DNA from: Paraconexibacter antarcticus
GTDB taxonomy: Bacteria > Actinomycetota > Thermoleophilia > Solirubrobacterales > Solirubrobacteraceae
Assembly: GCF_024220175.1 (NCBI RefSeq)
Contig: NZ_CP098502.1
Location: 1 to 64,000, forward strand
Reading direction: 5' to 3'
DNA: 64,000 nucleotides
The position numbers were made by a program, and so were the translations under genes. Positions 47,318 to 55,458 of this stretch are shown here, piece by piece (positions within the stretch are counted from its first letter, which is position 1; every line of letters begins with the position of its first letter). The notes beneath the pieces are model-generated. The model ran no database searches. It worked only from the letters and a program-made list of their open reading frames with translations, and was not told the DNA's origin.

Positions 47318-49066
47318 CTACCACCGGAACGGCTGCTTCGTCAGCGTGAGCGTGTAGCCGGCGGCGAGGTTCCGCACGCGGCGGTCGATCGACACGACGA
47401 CGTACGTGATGGCGTAGACGCCCGCGCGGTTCAGGAGCGTCACGCGGTCGGTGGCGGTCCCGGACCGGTGGCTCGCGGCGATGACCTTCCCGGTCTGCGC
47501 GGTGTCGGTCGCCGACGAGCGGTAGACGGCGAGGTCGGGGTCCCCGTAGGAGGGCCGCAGGCTGATGACCGTGCGCGACCGGCGGGGGAGCTTCACGCGG
47601 TAGACGTCCATCGGGTCCTCGACCTGATCGACGGAGGCGGGGAAGCTCACCCGGCGGCGCCCGTCGTACACCGGCCTGTCGGCCTTCGCGAACGCGGTGC
47701 CGTCGACCCACATGATCTCGTCGTTCGGCTCGAGCGGGTCGCGGCGCGGCGCGGGGGTCGTGAGCGCCTTGTCGAGGTTCACGACGCCGTAGCCCGTGTT
47801 CGCGTCGTACCCCTTCCGGTCGACGTCGGTCGCGCTGAGACGCAGCACGTCGGCGACCTGGCCGGCGCTGAGCCCGGGGCGGGCCGCCTTGACGAACGCG
47901 GCGGCGCCGGTGACCGCGGGCGCGGCGAAGCTCGTGCCGTCCGCGAGCGTGAAGCCGTCCGGATGGCCGTCGGTGTCGAAGGCGAGGGGGACGTCGACGG
48001 GGACCGCCTCGCCGGGCGCCGCGAGGTCGACGGCGGCGTTCGCGGTCGAGAAGCCGGCGGTCGCGAGGTCCGGGGCGACCGCGGCGACGCTGAGGACGTG
48101 GGGGAGGGTGGCGGGGTACTCGACGGGGTTGCCGTCGGAGAACTCGTTGCCGGCGGCGGCGACGGCGACGACGCCCTGCGCGAGCGCGTACTGCAGCTCG
48201 CGGAACTCGGCGAAGCACGGCGTCGTCGAGCCGTAGCTCATGTTCAGCGCCGCCACGCCGCTCCGGCGGACCGCGTCGATCCCCGCGGCGGAGTCCGCGC
48301 ACCCGAAGTCGAGCGGGATCGCGTACTCGTCGATGTGGACGCCCGGGTAGGTGCCGAGGACGCCCTCGCCGTCGAGCGCCGCCCCGAGGACGGACGCGCC
48401 CTCGGTCCCGTGGCCGCCCTGGACCTCGGGCTCGGAGCCGGCGAGGAACGTCACCGAGCTCGCGAGGTCGGGCCGCGTCGTGTCGATGCGCTGGTCGATC
48501 ATGCCGGCGGCCCGAGCGGCGCCGTTCGGGGGCGCGAGGAGCCCCGGCGAGGCGATCGCCCCGCGCGACCAGCCGCCCGGCGCGGCCTCGAAGGCGCGCG
48601 GGGCGCGGCGGACGTTCGGCTCCGCGAAGACGAGCAGGCCGGTCTGCCGCAGGCCGTCCGCGAAGGCGCGGGCGCGGGCGGCCGGCACGACGAACGTGCC
48701 GAGCGCGGTGACCTGCCGGGCGCCGAGGCGCGCGGCGAGCGCACGCGTCCGGGCGGACGGGCGGGCCCCGACGACCCAACCTGGCGCCGCGCCACCCGCC
48801 GCGCGGACGTCGGCGCGGGCCGCGGCGGAGCCCGGGAGGACGAACGGCGTCGCGGTGAGGACAGCCGGGCGGGCGGCGCTCACCGTCGCGGCCGCCTGCG
48901 CCGGTGCGGGTCCGGTCCCCGCGAGCAGCGCGATCAGCAGGGGCGGGGCGGCGGCCCGGGGCACCGGGACGGGCAGGCGGAGACGGGGGCGGAGGGGCAA
49001 GGGAGAAGACCTCGAGGGGGCGACGGCCGGCGGCGGAGCGTATCCCGGCGGACCGCTGGCCGACAC
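47318..49066 (-). CDS. secreted subtilisin-like (S8) serine protease
   Basis: 582 residues with an N-terminal signal region (PPLLIALLAGTGPAPAQA), a propeptide-like part, and the S8 domain with H219 (GGHGTEGAS), oxyanion N307 (AAAGNEFSDG) and S379 (DGTSFAAPAV). The aspartate block is MIDQRID (D191), where most family members have a DTG after the Asp; this is unusual but the Asp is present. About 120 residues after the domain form a PPC-like beta region (VYRVKLPRRSRTVISLRP in part). GTG 49066 is the longest start; the true one may be nearer the hydrophobic segment. Confidence 0.83.
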   Translation of the reverse strand: MSASGPPGYAPPPAVAPSRSSPLPLRPRLRLPVPVPRAAAPPLLIALLAGTGPAPAQAAATVSAARPAVLTATPFVLPGSAAARADVRAAGGAAPGWVVGARPSARTRALAARLGARQVTALGTFVVPAARARAFADGLRQTGLLVFAEPNVRRAPRAFEAAPGGWSRGAIASPGLLAPPNGAARAAGMIDQRIDTTRPDLASSVTFLAGSEPEVQGGHGTEGASVLGAALDGEGVLGTYPGVHIDEYAIPLDFGCADSAAGIDAVRRSGVAALNMSYGSTTPCFAEFRELQYALAQGVVAVAAAGNEFSDGNPVEYPATLPHVLSVAAVAPDLATAGFSTANAAVDLAAPGEAVPVDVPLAFDTDGHPDGFTLADGTSFAAPAVTGAAAFVKAARPGLSAGQVADVLRLSATDVDRKGYDANTGYGVVNLDKALTTPAPRRDPLEPNDEIMWVDGTAFAKADRPVYDGRRRVSFPASVDQVEDPMDVYRVKLPRRSRTVISLRPSYGDPDLAVYRSSATDTAQTGKVIAASHRSGTATDRVTLLNRAGVYAITYVVVSIDRRVRNLAAGYTLTLTKQPFRW

Positions 49067-49081
49067 CCCCTGATCGAACGC

Positions 49082-49108
49082 TCAAGCGCGACGATCGGAG
49101 GCCGACCA
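49082..49108 (+). promoter_or_regulatory. FliA (sigma-28) promoter of fliS
   Basis: GCTCAAG at the -35 (TCAA 49082-49085), 15-base spacer, GCCGACCA at 49101-49108. The fliS ATG follows after 12 bases, so the leader can only be about 5 bases long. Confidence 0.8.
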
Positions 49109-49120
49109 TCCGGGTGAGCC

Positions 49121-49555
49121 ATGAACCCCTACGCCGCCCAGTCCCAGGCCTACCAGGAGTCGGCCGTCCTCACCGCGTCGCCGGAGCAGCTCGTCGTCAT
49201 GTTGTACGACGGTGCCGCCCGCTTCCTCCGCCAGGCGGAGGCCGCCCTGCGCGAGCAGGCGTGGTCGACCGCCCGCGAGCGGATCGGTCGCGGTGAGGCG
49301 ATCATCGACGAGCTCCTCTGCACGCTCAACATGGATGCCGGCGAGGTCGCCGAGCGCCTCCAGGCCATCTACGTCTTCTCGAAGGCGTCGCTCATCGAGG
49401 CGCGCCTGCAGCGCGACCCCGCGAAGGTCGAGCACGTCGTCCGGCTCCTCGGCGAGCTGCGCGACGCCTGGGCCGAGGTCGCCGGGCCGGGCGGGACCGC
49501 ATCGGAGCGCCCGGCGCCGCCGCGCCGTGCCATGGCTCCCGGGATCCGCGCCTGA
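49121..49555 (+). CDS. fliS: flagellin chaperone FliS
   Basis: Binds the C-terminus of newly made flagellin and keeps it unfolded until export. The 144-residue protein starts NPYAAQSQAYQESAVLTASPEQLVVMLYDGA (the family start, in two blocks) and has ERIGRGEAIIDELLCTLNMD. The C-terminal 25 residues are Pro/Arg-rich and extra. Stop overlaps the next start as TGATG. Confidence 0.95.
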   Translation: MNPYAAQSQAYQESAVLTASPEQLVVMLYDGAARFLRQAEAALREQAWSTARERIGRGEAIIDELLCTLNMDAGEVAERLQAIYVFSKASLIEARLQRDPAKVEHVVRLLGELRDAWAEVAGPGGTASERPAPPRRAMAPGIRA

Positions 49556-49869
49556 TGGGCCGCCCCGAGGCGTGCGCCGCGCTCGCCGCGCTCGCCCAGC
49601 GGGAGCTCGCGCTCGTCGACGCCGCGGCCTACGAGGAGCTGCCGGCGGTCCACGCCCGTCGCGTCGAGCTCATCGACGCGCTCGGCGGACCCGGCGAGGG
49701 CCCGCCGCTCTCCCCCGAGGACCGCGCGCAGCTGCAGACCGCCGCGTGCGTCCAGCAGCTCGCCGGCGAGGCGATGCGCCAGCGCCGGGACGAGCTGCGC
49801 CGGCAGCTCGGCCAGAGCGGGCACGCCCGTCGCGCCGCCGCGGGCTACCGCGCCAGCGCCACCCTCTGA
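49555..49869 (+). CDS. FliT-like chaperone candidate
   Basis: 104 helical residues directly after fliS with a one-base overlap (TGATG), the normal place of fliT, the FliD chaperone. Sequence similarity in this family is very low; here the helices LAALAQRELALVDAAAYEELP and the region ELIDALGG fit the general FliT form. Assigned by position and shape. Confidence 0.6.
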   Translation: MGRPEACAALAALAQRELALVDAAAYEELPAVHARRVELIDALGGPGEGPPLSPEDRAQLQTAACVQQLAGEAMRQRRDELRRQLGQSGHARRAAAGYRASATL

Positions 49870-49883
49870 CCGCGACCCGCGGG

Positions 49884-50765
49884 TCAGCCGGTGCCGACGG
49901 GCACGCCGACCGCGGTCCCGCCGGGGGCGCGGGTCGTGAACCGCAGGGTGAGGCCGGTCGCCGCGGCCGGGACCTTGAAGGCGAGCTGGACCTGCCCGAG
50001 CCCGTTCTGCGGGATCACGGGGCCGGCGGCGGCGTCCGTGCTGTGCCCGGGGTCCGGGGTGAACTCGGTCCCGCTGTCGTCCGACAGCCGGTAGCCGAGG
50101 CCGTTGGGGACGAAGCGGGCGCGCGAGAGGTTGCGCACGCGCACCGAGATGAGCACCCAGCGGCGGCCCGGACCGGGGAGCACCCGCTTCTGGAAGCGCG
50201 TCCAGGGCTGCGACGGCGCGGCGAAGACCGCCCAGCGCACGCCGTCGAGCTCGAAGGGGTCGCGGAGGGTCCGCAGCCGCGGGGCGGAGGCCTGGAGGCC
50301 GGCGGCGGGGGCCGCCGCGACCGGCGCGGGGCCGTCGTTCTGCCCCGCGAGCACGACGCAGGCGACGGCGGCCGCCACGAGCGCGAGCGCGCCGAGGGCC
50401 GTGAGCCAGACGGGGATCAGCAGCTCGCGGCGGAGGGCGGCGAGGAGGCCGGCGCCGCGGCCGCCGGGCGCGCGGGCGGGCTGCGGGGCCCAGGACGGCG
50501 GGGGGACGGGGGATGCGGTCGCGTCGGGCGCCCCGGCCTCCGGGATCGGCGCGGGCGCGGCGTCGGGCGCCTCGGCCTCCGGGGTCGCCGCGGGCGCGGG
50601 GGTGGGCGCGGGCGCCCCGGCCTCCGGGGTCGCGTCGGGCGCGGGGGGCGCCCACGGGTTCGCCGGGGCGGCGGGCGCGGGCGGGCCGGCGGCGTCCGCC
50701 GCGGCCGGTCCAGCCGGTTCAGCCGGTTCGGCGGGCAGCCAGGGCGATGTCGGCCGGTCGTGCAT
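49884..50765 (-). CDS. membrane-anchored DUF4352-like protein
   Basis: 293 residues. A cytoplasmic Pro/Ala-rich N-terminus of about 110 residues with repeated EAGAPDA-like units, one membrane span (VWLTALGALALVAAAVACVVLAG, split), and an extracellular beta domain with RWVLISVRVRNLSRARF, GTEFTPDPG and QNGLGQVQLAFKVP, the pattern of the DUF4352/telomeric repeat-binding-like Ig fold. Role unknown. Convergent with the fliT-like gene; a flagellar role is not implied. Confidence 0.65.
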   Translation of the reverse strand: MHDRPTSPWLPAEPAEPAGPAAADAAGPPAPAAPANPWAPPAPDATPEAGAPAPTPAPAATPEAEAPDAAPAPIPEAGAPDATASPVPPPSWAPQPARAPGGRGAGLLAALRRELLIPVWLTALGALALVAAAVACVVLAGQNDGPAPVAAAPAAGLQASAPRLRTLRDPFELDGVRWAVFAAPSQPWTRFQKRVLPGPGRRWVLISVRVRNLSRARFVPNGLGYRLSDDSGTEFTPDPGHSTDAAAGPVIPQNGLGQVQLAFKVPAAATGLTLRFTTRAPGGTAVGVPVGTG

Positions 50766-50810
50766 GGGCTCAGAACACTACCCGCGTCGGACGGACGTCC
50801 ATCGCGTCCC

Positions 50811-50837
50811 TCAAGCCGGGGCCCCCGCCGCCGACCA
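50811..50837 (+). promoter_or_regulatory. FliA (sigma-28) promoter of the flgB operon
   Basis: CCTCAAG at the -35 (TCAA 50811-50814), 15-base spacer, GCCGACCA at 50830-50837, identical in both boxes to the fliS promoter. It leaves a leader of about 95 bases before flgB with two CsrA-type hairpins. Confidence 0.78.
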
Positions 50838-50845
50838 CCCCGGGT

Positions 50846-50866
50846 GGCCACCACGGAACGGTGGCC
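50846..50866 (+). promoter_or_regulatory. CsrA-type hairpin 1 in the flgB leader
   Basis: GGCCACC-ACGGAAC-GGTGGCC: 7-bp stem with a 7-base loop that exposes ACGGA. It starts about 10 bases after the FliA -10, close to the expected 5' end of the mRNA. Confidence 0.5.
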
Positions 50867-50891
50867 GGGACGGGCCCAGAGCCTGTCGCCC

Positions 50892-50905
50892 GCCCACGGA
50901 AGGGC
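50892..50905 (+). promoter_or_regulatory. CsrA-type hairpin 2 in the flgB leader
   Basis: GCCC-ACGGAA-GGGC: the same hexaloop and the same closing CCC/GGG pairs as in the flaG leader, 33 bases before the flgB ATG. Two sites per leader suit a CsrA dimer. Confidence 0.55.
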
Positions 50906-50937
50906 ATCCCCGGAACCCCCGGACCACGACCCCTTCC

Positions 50938-51297
50938 ATGGATCTCTTCGACCCCACCCAGCTCGGCCTCGCCGCCGCCCTCCGCGGATCCGCCGCGCAG
51001 CAGACCGCCATCGCGCAGAACCTCGCGAACGCGAACACCCCCGGCTACCGGCGGGTGAGCGTCGACTTCCAGTCCCAGCTCCAGTCCCTCATGGCCGCCG
51101 GGGACCGCAAGGGCCTGCAGGCGTTCACGCCGCAGATGACCGTCGACAACGCCGCGCCCGTCCGGGCCGACGGCTCGACCGTCGACGTCGAGAAGGAGGC
51201 CGCCGCGCAGGCGAGCAACGGCATGACCTACCAGGCGATCGCCCAGGTCATGGCGGCCCGCATCGACATCATCGGCTCCGCGCTCGGGGTGAAGTGA
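50938..51297 (+). CDS. flgB: flagellar rod protein FlgB
   Basis: Proximal rod subunit. The 119-residue protein has QQTAIAQNLANANTPGYRRVSVDF at the N-terminus (in two parts: the rod consensus NLANANTPGY) and a C-terminal helix TYQAIAQVMAARIDIIGSAL. ATG at 50938; weak ribosome site. First gene of the long basal-body operon; stop overlaps flgC (TGATG). Confidence 0.93.
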   Translation: MDLFDPTQLGLAAALRGSAAQQTAIAQNLANANTPGYRRVSVDFQSQLQSLMAAGDRKGLQAFTPQMTVDNAAPVRADGSTVDVEKEAAAQASNGMTYQAIAQVMAARIDIIGSALGVK

Positions 51298-51686
51298 TGG
51301 GCCTCTTCGACGCGCTCTCCGTCTCCGGCTCCGCGCTCACCACCGAGCGGCTGCGGATGGACGTCACGGCCGAGAACCTCGCGAACGCCCAGACGCCGAA
51401 CTACCGCCGCAAGGAGGTCGTCGTCAAGGAGGCGTTCGACCAGCAGCTCGGCAAGGCGATGGGCGTCCAAGCGACCGGGATCGTCAACGACCCGGCGCCG
51501 AACAAGCAGGTCTACGACCCCGGCAACCCCGACGCGAACGCCCAGGGCTACGTCTCGATGCCGGACATCACGTCCGTCACCGAGATGGTCGACCTCATCT
51601 CCGCCTCGCGCGCCTACGAGGCGAACGTCACGGCGATGCAGACGACGAAGCAGATGTTCTCGAAGACCCTCGAGATCCTCCGCTGA
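51297..51686 (+). CDS. flgC: flagellar rod protein FlgC
   Basis: Proximal rod subunit, 129 residues: LFDALSVSGSALTTERLRMD, the rod motif ENLANAQTPNYRRKEV, VYDPGNPDANAQGYV and the C-terminal EMVDLISASRAYEANVTAMQ. Overlaps flgB and fliE by one base at each end (TGATG). Confidence 0.95.
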   Translation: MGLFDALSVSGSALTTERLRMDVTAENLANAQTPNYRRKEVVVKEAFDQQLGKAMGVQATGIVNDPAPNKQVYDPGNPDANAQGYVSMPDITSVTEMVDLISASRAYEANVTAMQTTKQMFSKTLEILR

Positions 51687-52051
51687 TGCCGCTCGTCCCG
51701 GGCATCGGCGCGGCGGCGAACGCCCTCGGCGGCCTCGGCGGCAGCGCGGGGGTCGGCGGCGCCGGCGGCACGCGCGGCGAGTGGTCGGTCGGCTCGATCG
51801 ACGGCGCCGACGGCACCCCGGCGTCCGGCGGCGGGTCGTTCGGCTCCGTCCTCGGCCAGCAGCTGAACCAGCTCAGCAAGATCCAGAACGACGCGGCGAC
51901 CGCGTCGCAGTCGCTCGCCGACGGGACCGCCACCGACCCGACCGCGGTCGTCATGTCGGTCGAGCGGGCCCGCCTCTCGATGCAGATGGCCGCGCAGCTG
52001 CGGACCAAGGGCGTCGACGCCATCAACGACATCTTCCACACCACGGTCTAG
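51686..52051 (+). CDS. fliE: flagellar MS-ring/rod adapter FliE
   Basis: Links the MS ring to the rod. The 121-residue protein has a Gly-rich N-terminus and the FliE core LNQLSKIQNDAATASQSLADG, DPTAVVMSVERARLSMQMA and the terminal VDAINDIFHTTV. Slightly longer than usual because of the Gly-rich segment at residues 14-55. Confidence 0.92.
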   Translation: MPLVPGIGAAANALGGLGGSAGVGGAGGTRGEWSVGSIDGADGTPASGGGSFGSVLGQQLNQLSKIQNDAATASQSLADGTATDPTAVVMSVERARLSMQMAAQLRTKGVDAINDIFHTTV

Positions 52052-52060
52052 GGCTGCTGA

Positions 52061-53635
52061 ATGAACCTCTCGCTGCTGACCTCGCTGTCCCCCAAGGGCA
52101 AGGGCATCCTCGCCGCGTGCGCCGTCGGCTTCATCGCCGCGGCGATCATGCTCGTGAAGATGGCGGGGTCCACCTCGTACACGCAGATCATGGCCGGCGT
52201 CGACCCCGCCCAGACCGGCAAGATCACCGCCGCGCTGAGTCAGGCCGGCGTCGCGTACGAGCTGCAGAACAACGGCACCGCGGTCGCCGTCGACGCCTCC
52301 CAGACCGGGCCGGCGAACATCGCCCTCGCGTCGGCCGGCCTCACCGGGATGTCGAAGCAGCCCGGCTTCGAGCTCCTCGACAAGCAGAAGCTCGGCGCGT
52401 CGAACTTCCAGCAGCAGGTCGCCTACCAGCGCGCGCTCGAGGGCCAGATCGCCAACACGATCGGGCAGATCGCGGGCGTCGGCTCCGCGCAGGTGAGCCT
52501 CACGCTCCCGAAGGACCAGCTCTTCACCGACCAGGCGCAGTCGGCCACCGCCGCCGTCCTCCTCGGCGGGAGCGGCGACGCGATCGACCCGGGCGCGGTC
52601 CGCGGCATCGCGAACCTCGTCTCCTCCTCCGTCCAGGGCCTGAAGACCGCGAACGTCACGATCACCGACGCCGCGGGCCAGATGCTGTGGCCGCTCGCCG
52701 ACGCGGCGGGCGCCGGCGCGACGAGCAAGCCGGCGGCCGAGGCCCGCTACAACGCCCAGCTGCAGGCGTCGCTCGACGCGATGCTCGTCTCCACGCTCGG
52801 CCCGGGCAAGGCCCGCGTCCAGGTGAACTCCGACCTCAACGTCGACAAGGCGAGCCAGGAGAAGCTCCAGTACGCGAAGGTCGGCGTCCCGCTCACGGCG
52901 ACGAACGACACCGAGACGCTCACGGGCACCGGCGGGGCGAGCGGTGGCGCCGCGGGCACCGCGACGAACATCCCGTCCTACGCGCAGACGGTCGGCGGGG
53001 CCGGCGGCACGGGCAAGTCGAACTACAAGCACGTGACGAAGACGACGACCTTCGGCGTCGACAAGACCATCACGCGCACGCAGATCGCGCCGGGCGCCGT
53101 CAACCGCCTGAACGTCGCGCTCGTCCTCGACAAGGCCGCCGCCGCGAAGCTCGGCCCCGCGGGCGTGAAGTCGCTCCAGGCGGCGGTCGCGAGCGCAGCC
53201 GGCATCGTGCCCGCCCGCGGCGACTCCCTCGCCGTCAGCCAGGTCGCGTTCGCCCCGGTGACGACGCCGGCGGCCCCGAAGAGCGCCCTGCCGATCCCGG
53301 CGTCGATGCTCGCCTACGTGAAGACCGGGCTCCTCGGCCTCGCCGCGCTGCTCTTCCTCTTCTTCGTCAGCCGCGGCCTGCGCCGGCGCCAGTCCGGTGC
53401 CTTCACCGAGGAGCCCGCGTGGCTGCGTCAGCTCAGCCAGCCGGCGCCGCCCATGCTCTCCGCCGGCGACTTCGAGGAGGAGGACCGCCTCGAGCTCGAC
53501 CGCTTCGACGCGCAGGAGGCGGCGAAGAAGATCTTCGCGAACGACCCGCGGGCGATCGCCCTCGAGGAGATCGTCGAGAAGGAGCCCGACAAGATCGCGC
53601 AGCACCTGCGGACCTGGATCACGGAGGACAACTAG
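52061..53635 (+). CDS. fliF: flagellar MS-ring protein FliF
   Basis: Membrane ring that anchors the motor. The 524-residue protein has an N-terminal membrane span (GILAACAVGFIAAAIMLV), ring-building modules (YTQIMAGVDPAQTGKITAAL, KQPGFELLDKQKLGASNFQQQ in parts, RVQVNSDLNVD), a second span near 415-440 (YVKTGLLGLAALLFLFFVS) and a short cytoplasmic tail that binds FliG. Nine bases after fliE. Confidence 0.96.
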   Translation: MNLSLLTSLSPKGKGILAACAVGFIAAAIMLVKMAGSTSYTQIMAGVDPAQTGKITAALSQAGVAYELQNNGTAVAVDASQTGPANIALASAGLTGMSKQPGFELLDKQKLGASNFQQQVAYQRALEGQIANTIGQIAGVGSAQVSLTLPKDQLFTDQAQSATAAVLLGGSGDAIDPGAVRGIANLVSSSVQGLKTANVTITDAAGQMLWPLADAAGAGATSKPAAEARYNAQLQASLDAMLVSTLGPGKARVQVNSDLNVDKASQEKLQYAKVGVPLTATNDTETLTGTGGASGGAAGTATNIPSYAQTVGGAGGTGKSNYKHVTKTTTFGVDKTITRTQIAPGAVNRLNVALVLDKAAAAKLGPAGVKSLQAAVASAAGIVPARGDSLAVSQVAFAPVTTPAAPKSALPIPASMLAYVKTGLLGLAALLFLFFVSRGLRRRQSGAFTEEPAWLRQLSQPAPPMLSAGDFEEEDRLELDRFDAQEAAKKIFANDPRAIALEEIVEKEPDKIAQHLRTWITEDN

Positions 53636-54739
53636 ATGGCCGGCACCGCAGTCCAGCTCGCGCCCGCCATCGACCAGGCGGTCGCGTCCGTCGCGTCGAC
53701 GATCCAGCTCCCCGAGGTCGATCGCTCGCTCCTGCGGGGGCTCACCGGCCGGCAGAAGGCCGCGATCTTCCTCATCTCGCTCGGCTCGCAGCGCGCCGCC
53801 GACATCCTCAAGCACCTCTCCGAGCGCGAGGTCGAGGCGATCAGCGCCGAGATGGCGAACATGTGGCGCGTCAAGGCCGAGACGACGCAGGCCGTCATCG
53901 CCGACCTCGCCGAGCAGTTCAAGTCCCGCGAGGCGTTCGCCATCGGCGGTCCCGAGTTCGCCCGTGAGGTCCTCGGCCACCTGCTCGGCGCCGAGCGCGC
54001 GGACGAGATCGTCGGCGCCCTCATCGCCCAGGCCGAGCTGCGGCCGTTCGACTTCCTCCGCCGCACGCCGCCGGAGCAGATCGTCACCTTCCTCTCCGAC
54101 GAGGCGCCGCAGACGGTCGCGCTCGTCGTCGCCTGCCTGCAGACGAACCTCGGCGCCCGCGTCCTCTCGGACCTCCCGCCGGAGATGCAGGCGGACGTCG
54201 CGCTGCGCATCGCGAAGATGAGCGAGACGAACCCGGGCGTCATCGAGGACGTCGAGCGCGGCCTGCGGCAGAAGCTCGCGAACGTCATGACGCAGGAGTT
54301 CTCGAGCGCGGGCGGCGTGGACTCGCTCGCCGAGATCCTCAACCGCGCCGGCCGCTCGACCGAGCGGAACGTCCTCGCCGCGATCCAGGAGCACTCGACC
54401 GAGCTCGCCGACGAGGTCCGCCTGCGGCTCTTCACCTTCGACGACGTCGGCCAGCTCTCCGACCGCGACATCCAGCTCGTCATGCGCGAGGTCGACCAGA
54501 AGGACCTCGGGCTCGCCCTCCGCGGCGTCGACGAGCACATGCGCGAGCGGATCTTCGCGAACATGTCCGCCCGCGGTGCGGAGATGCTCCGCGACGACCT
54601 CGAGAGCGGGGCGCCGCAGCGGCGCGCCGTCGTCGAGGAGGCGCAGGGCCGCATCGTCGGCGCCGTCCGCCGCCTGGAGGACTCGGGGATCATCACGATC
54701 GGCCGCGGCGGCGACGATCCCGACGAGGAGGTCATCTGA
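53636..54739 (+). CDS. fliG: flagellar motor switch protein FliG
   Basis: Rotor protein that meets the stator and sets rotation direction. The 367-residue product has LTGRQKAAIFLISLGSQRAAD, the middle-domain EHxxQTxA-like DEAPQTVALVVACLQ and the C-terminal torque helix with charged residues (REVDQKDLGLALRGVDEHMRE, in two segments). It starts immediately after the fliF stop; stop overlaps fliH (TGATG). Confidence 0.96.
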   Translation: MAGTAVQLAPAIDQAVASVASTIQLPEVDRSLLRGLTGRQKAAIFLISLGSQRAADILKHLSEREVEAISAEMANMWRVKAETTQAVIADLAEQFKSREAFAIGGPEFAREVLGHLLGAERADEIVGALIAQAELRPFDFLRRTPPEQIVTFLSDEAPQTVALVVACLQTNLGARVLSDLPPEMQADVALRIAKMSETNPGVIEDVERGLRQKLANVMTQEFSSAGGVDSLAEILNRAGRSTERNVLAAIQEHSTELADEVRLRLFTFDDVGQLSDRDIQLVMREVDQKDLGLALRGVDEHMRERIFANMSARGAEMLRDDLESGAPQRRAVVEEAQGRIVGAVRRLEDSGIITIGRGGDDPDEEVI

Positions 54740-55455
54740 TGACGGCCACCGTCGACTTCGCGCTGCCGGCCCTCGAGCCGGTGCCCGGCCTCGTCGAGCC
54801 CGGGCCTCAGGGCGCCGCCGCTGCGGCGGCCGCCGCGTCCGAGGCGCTCGTCGCCCAGGCGCGCGCCGAGGCCGACGCGATCCGCGTGGAGGCCCGCGCC
54901 GCCGGCCACGCCGAGGGGCTCGCCGCCTCCGCCGGTGACGTGGCCGCCGCCGTCGCGTCGCTCACCGCCGCCTCCGGCGCCCTCGGCGAGATCGCCGCGG
55001 AGCTGCCCGGCCTCCTCGAGGACCACGCCGTCGAGCTCGCGCTCGCGATCGCGAGCCAGGTCCTCGGCGGGGCGCTCGAGGTCCGCCCCGAGCTCATCGT
55101 CGACGTCGTGCGCGGCGCGCTGCGCCGGCTCGTCGACCGCGAGCGCGTCACCCTCCTCGTCCATCCCGAGGACCTCGACGTCGTCCGGGCCGCGACCGGA
55201 GGCCTGCTCACCGAGCTCGGCGGGATCGAGCACTGCGAGGTCCAGGCCGAGCGGCGCGTCGCCCGCGGCGGCGCGATGGTCCGCACCGCCGAGGGCGAGA
55301 TCGACGCGAGCCTCGAGACGAAGCTCGTGCGGGTACGGGAGGTCATCGCGGAATCCCTCGCCGCGGAATCCCTCGCCCAGGGGGCTCGGATTCCGTCGGG
55401 CGAACTCGCCCAGGGGGCTCCTTCGCCCGGCGCTGATGGACTCGACGGGTTCTGA
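54739..55455 (+). CDS. fliH: flagellar export ATPase regulator FliH
   Basis: Stator-like partner of the FliI ATPase. The 238-residue protein has a helical Ala/Glu-rich N-terminus (SEALVAQARAEADAIRVEAR) and the C-terminal FliH domain (LALAIASQVLGGALEV, VRGALRRLVDRERVTLLVHPEDLDVV in parts). The last 35 residues (from ESLAAESLAQGARIPSGEL on) are encoded by an inserted repeat pair and are not part of the family domain. Confidence 0.85.
   Translation: MTATVDFALPALEPVPGLVEPGPQGAAAAAAAASEALVAQARAEADAIRVEARAAGHAEGLAASAGDVAAAVASLTAASGALGEIAAELPGLLEDHAVELALAIASQVLGGALEVRPELIVDVVRGALRRLVDRERVTLLVHPEDLDVVRAATGGLLTELGGIEHCEVQAERRVARGGAMVRTAEGEIDASLETKLVRVREVIAESLAAESLAQGARIPSGELAQGAPSPGADGLDGF
55364..55395. 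repeat. core repeat with complementary arms, copy A
   Basis: Arms CGGAATCC (55364-55371) and GGATTCCG (55388-55395) are exact reverse complements around the 16-base core CTCGCCCAGGGGGCTC. A 15-base tandem duplication of GCGGAATCCCTCGCC precedes it (55349-55377). Lies in the 3' end of fliH. Confidence 0.7.
55397..55429. repeat. core repeat with complementary arms, copy B
   Basis: The same core CTCGCCCAGGGGGCTC (55405-55420) with different arms CGGGCGAA (55397-55404) and TTCGCCCG (55422-55429), again exact reverse complements. One base after copy A. Confidence 0.7.
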
Positions 55456-55458
55456 CGC

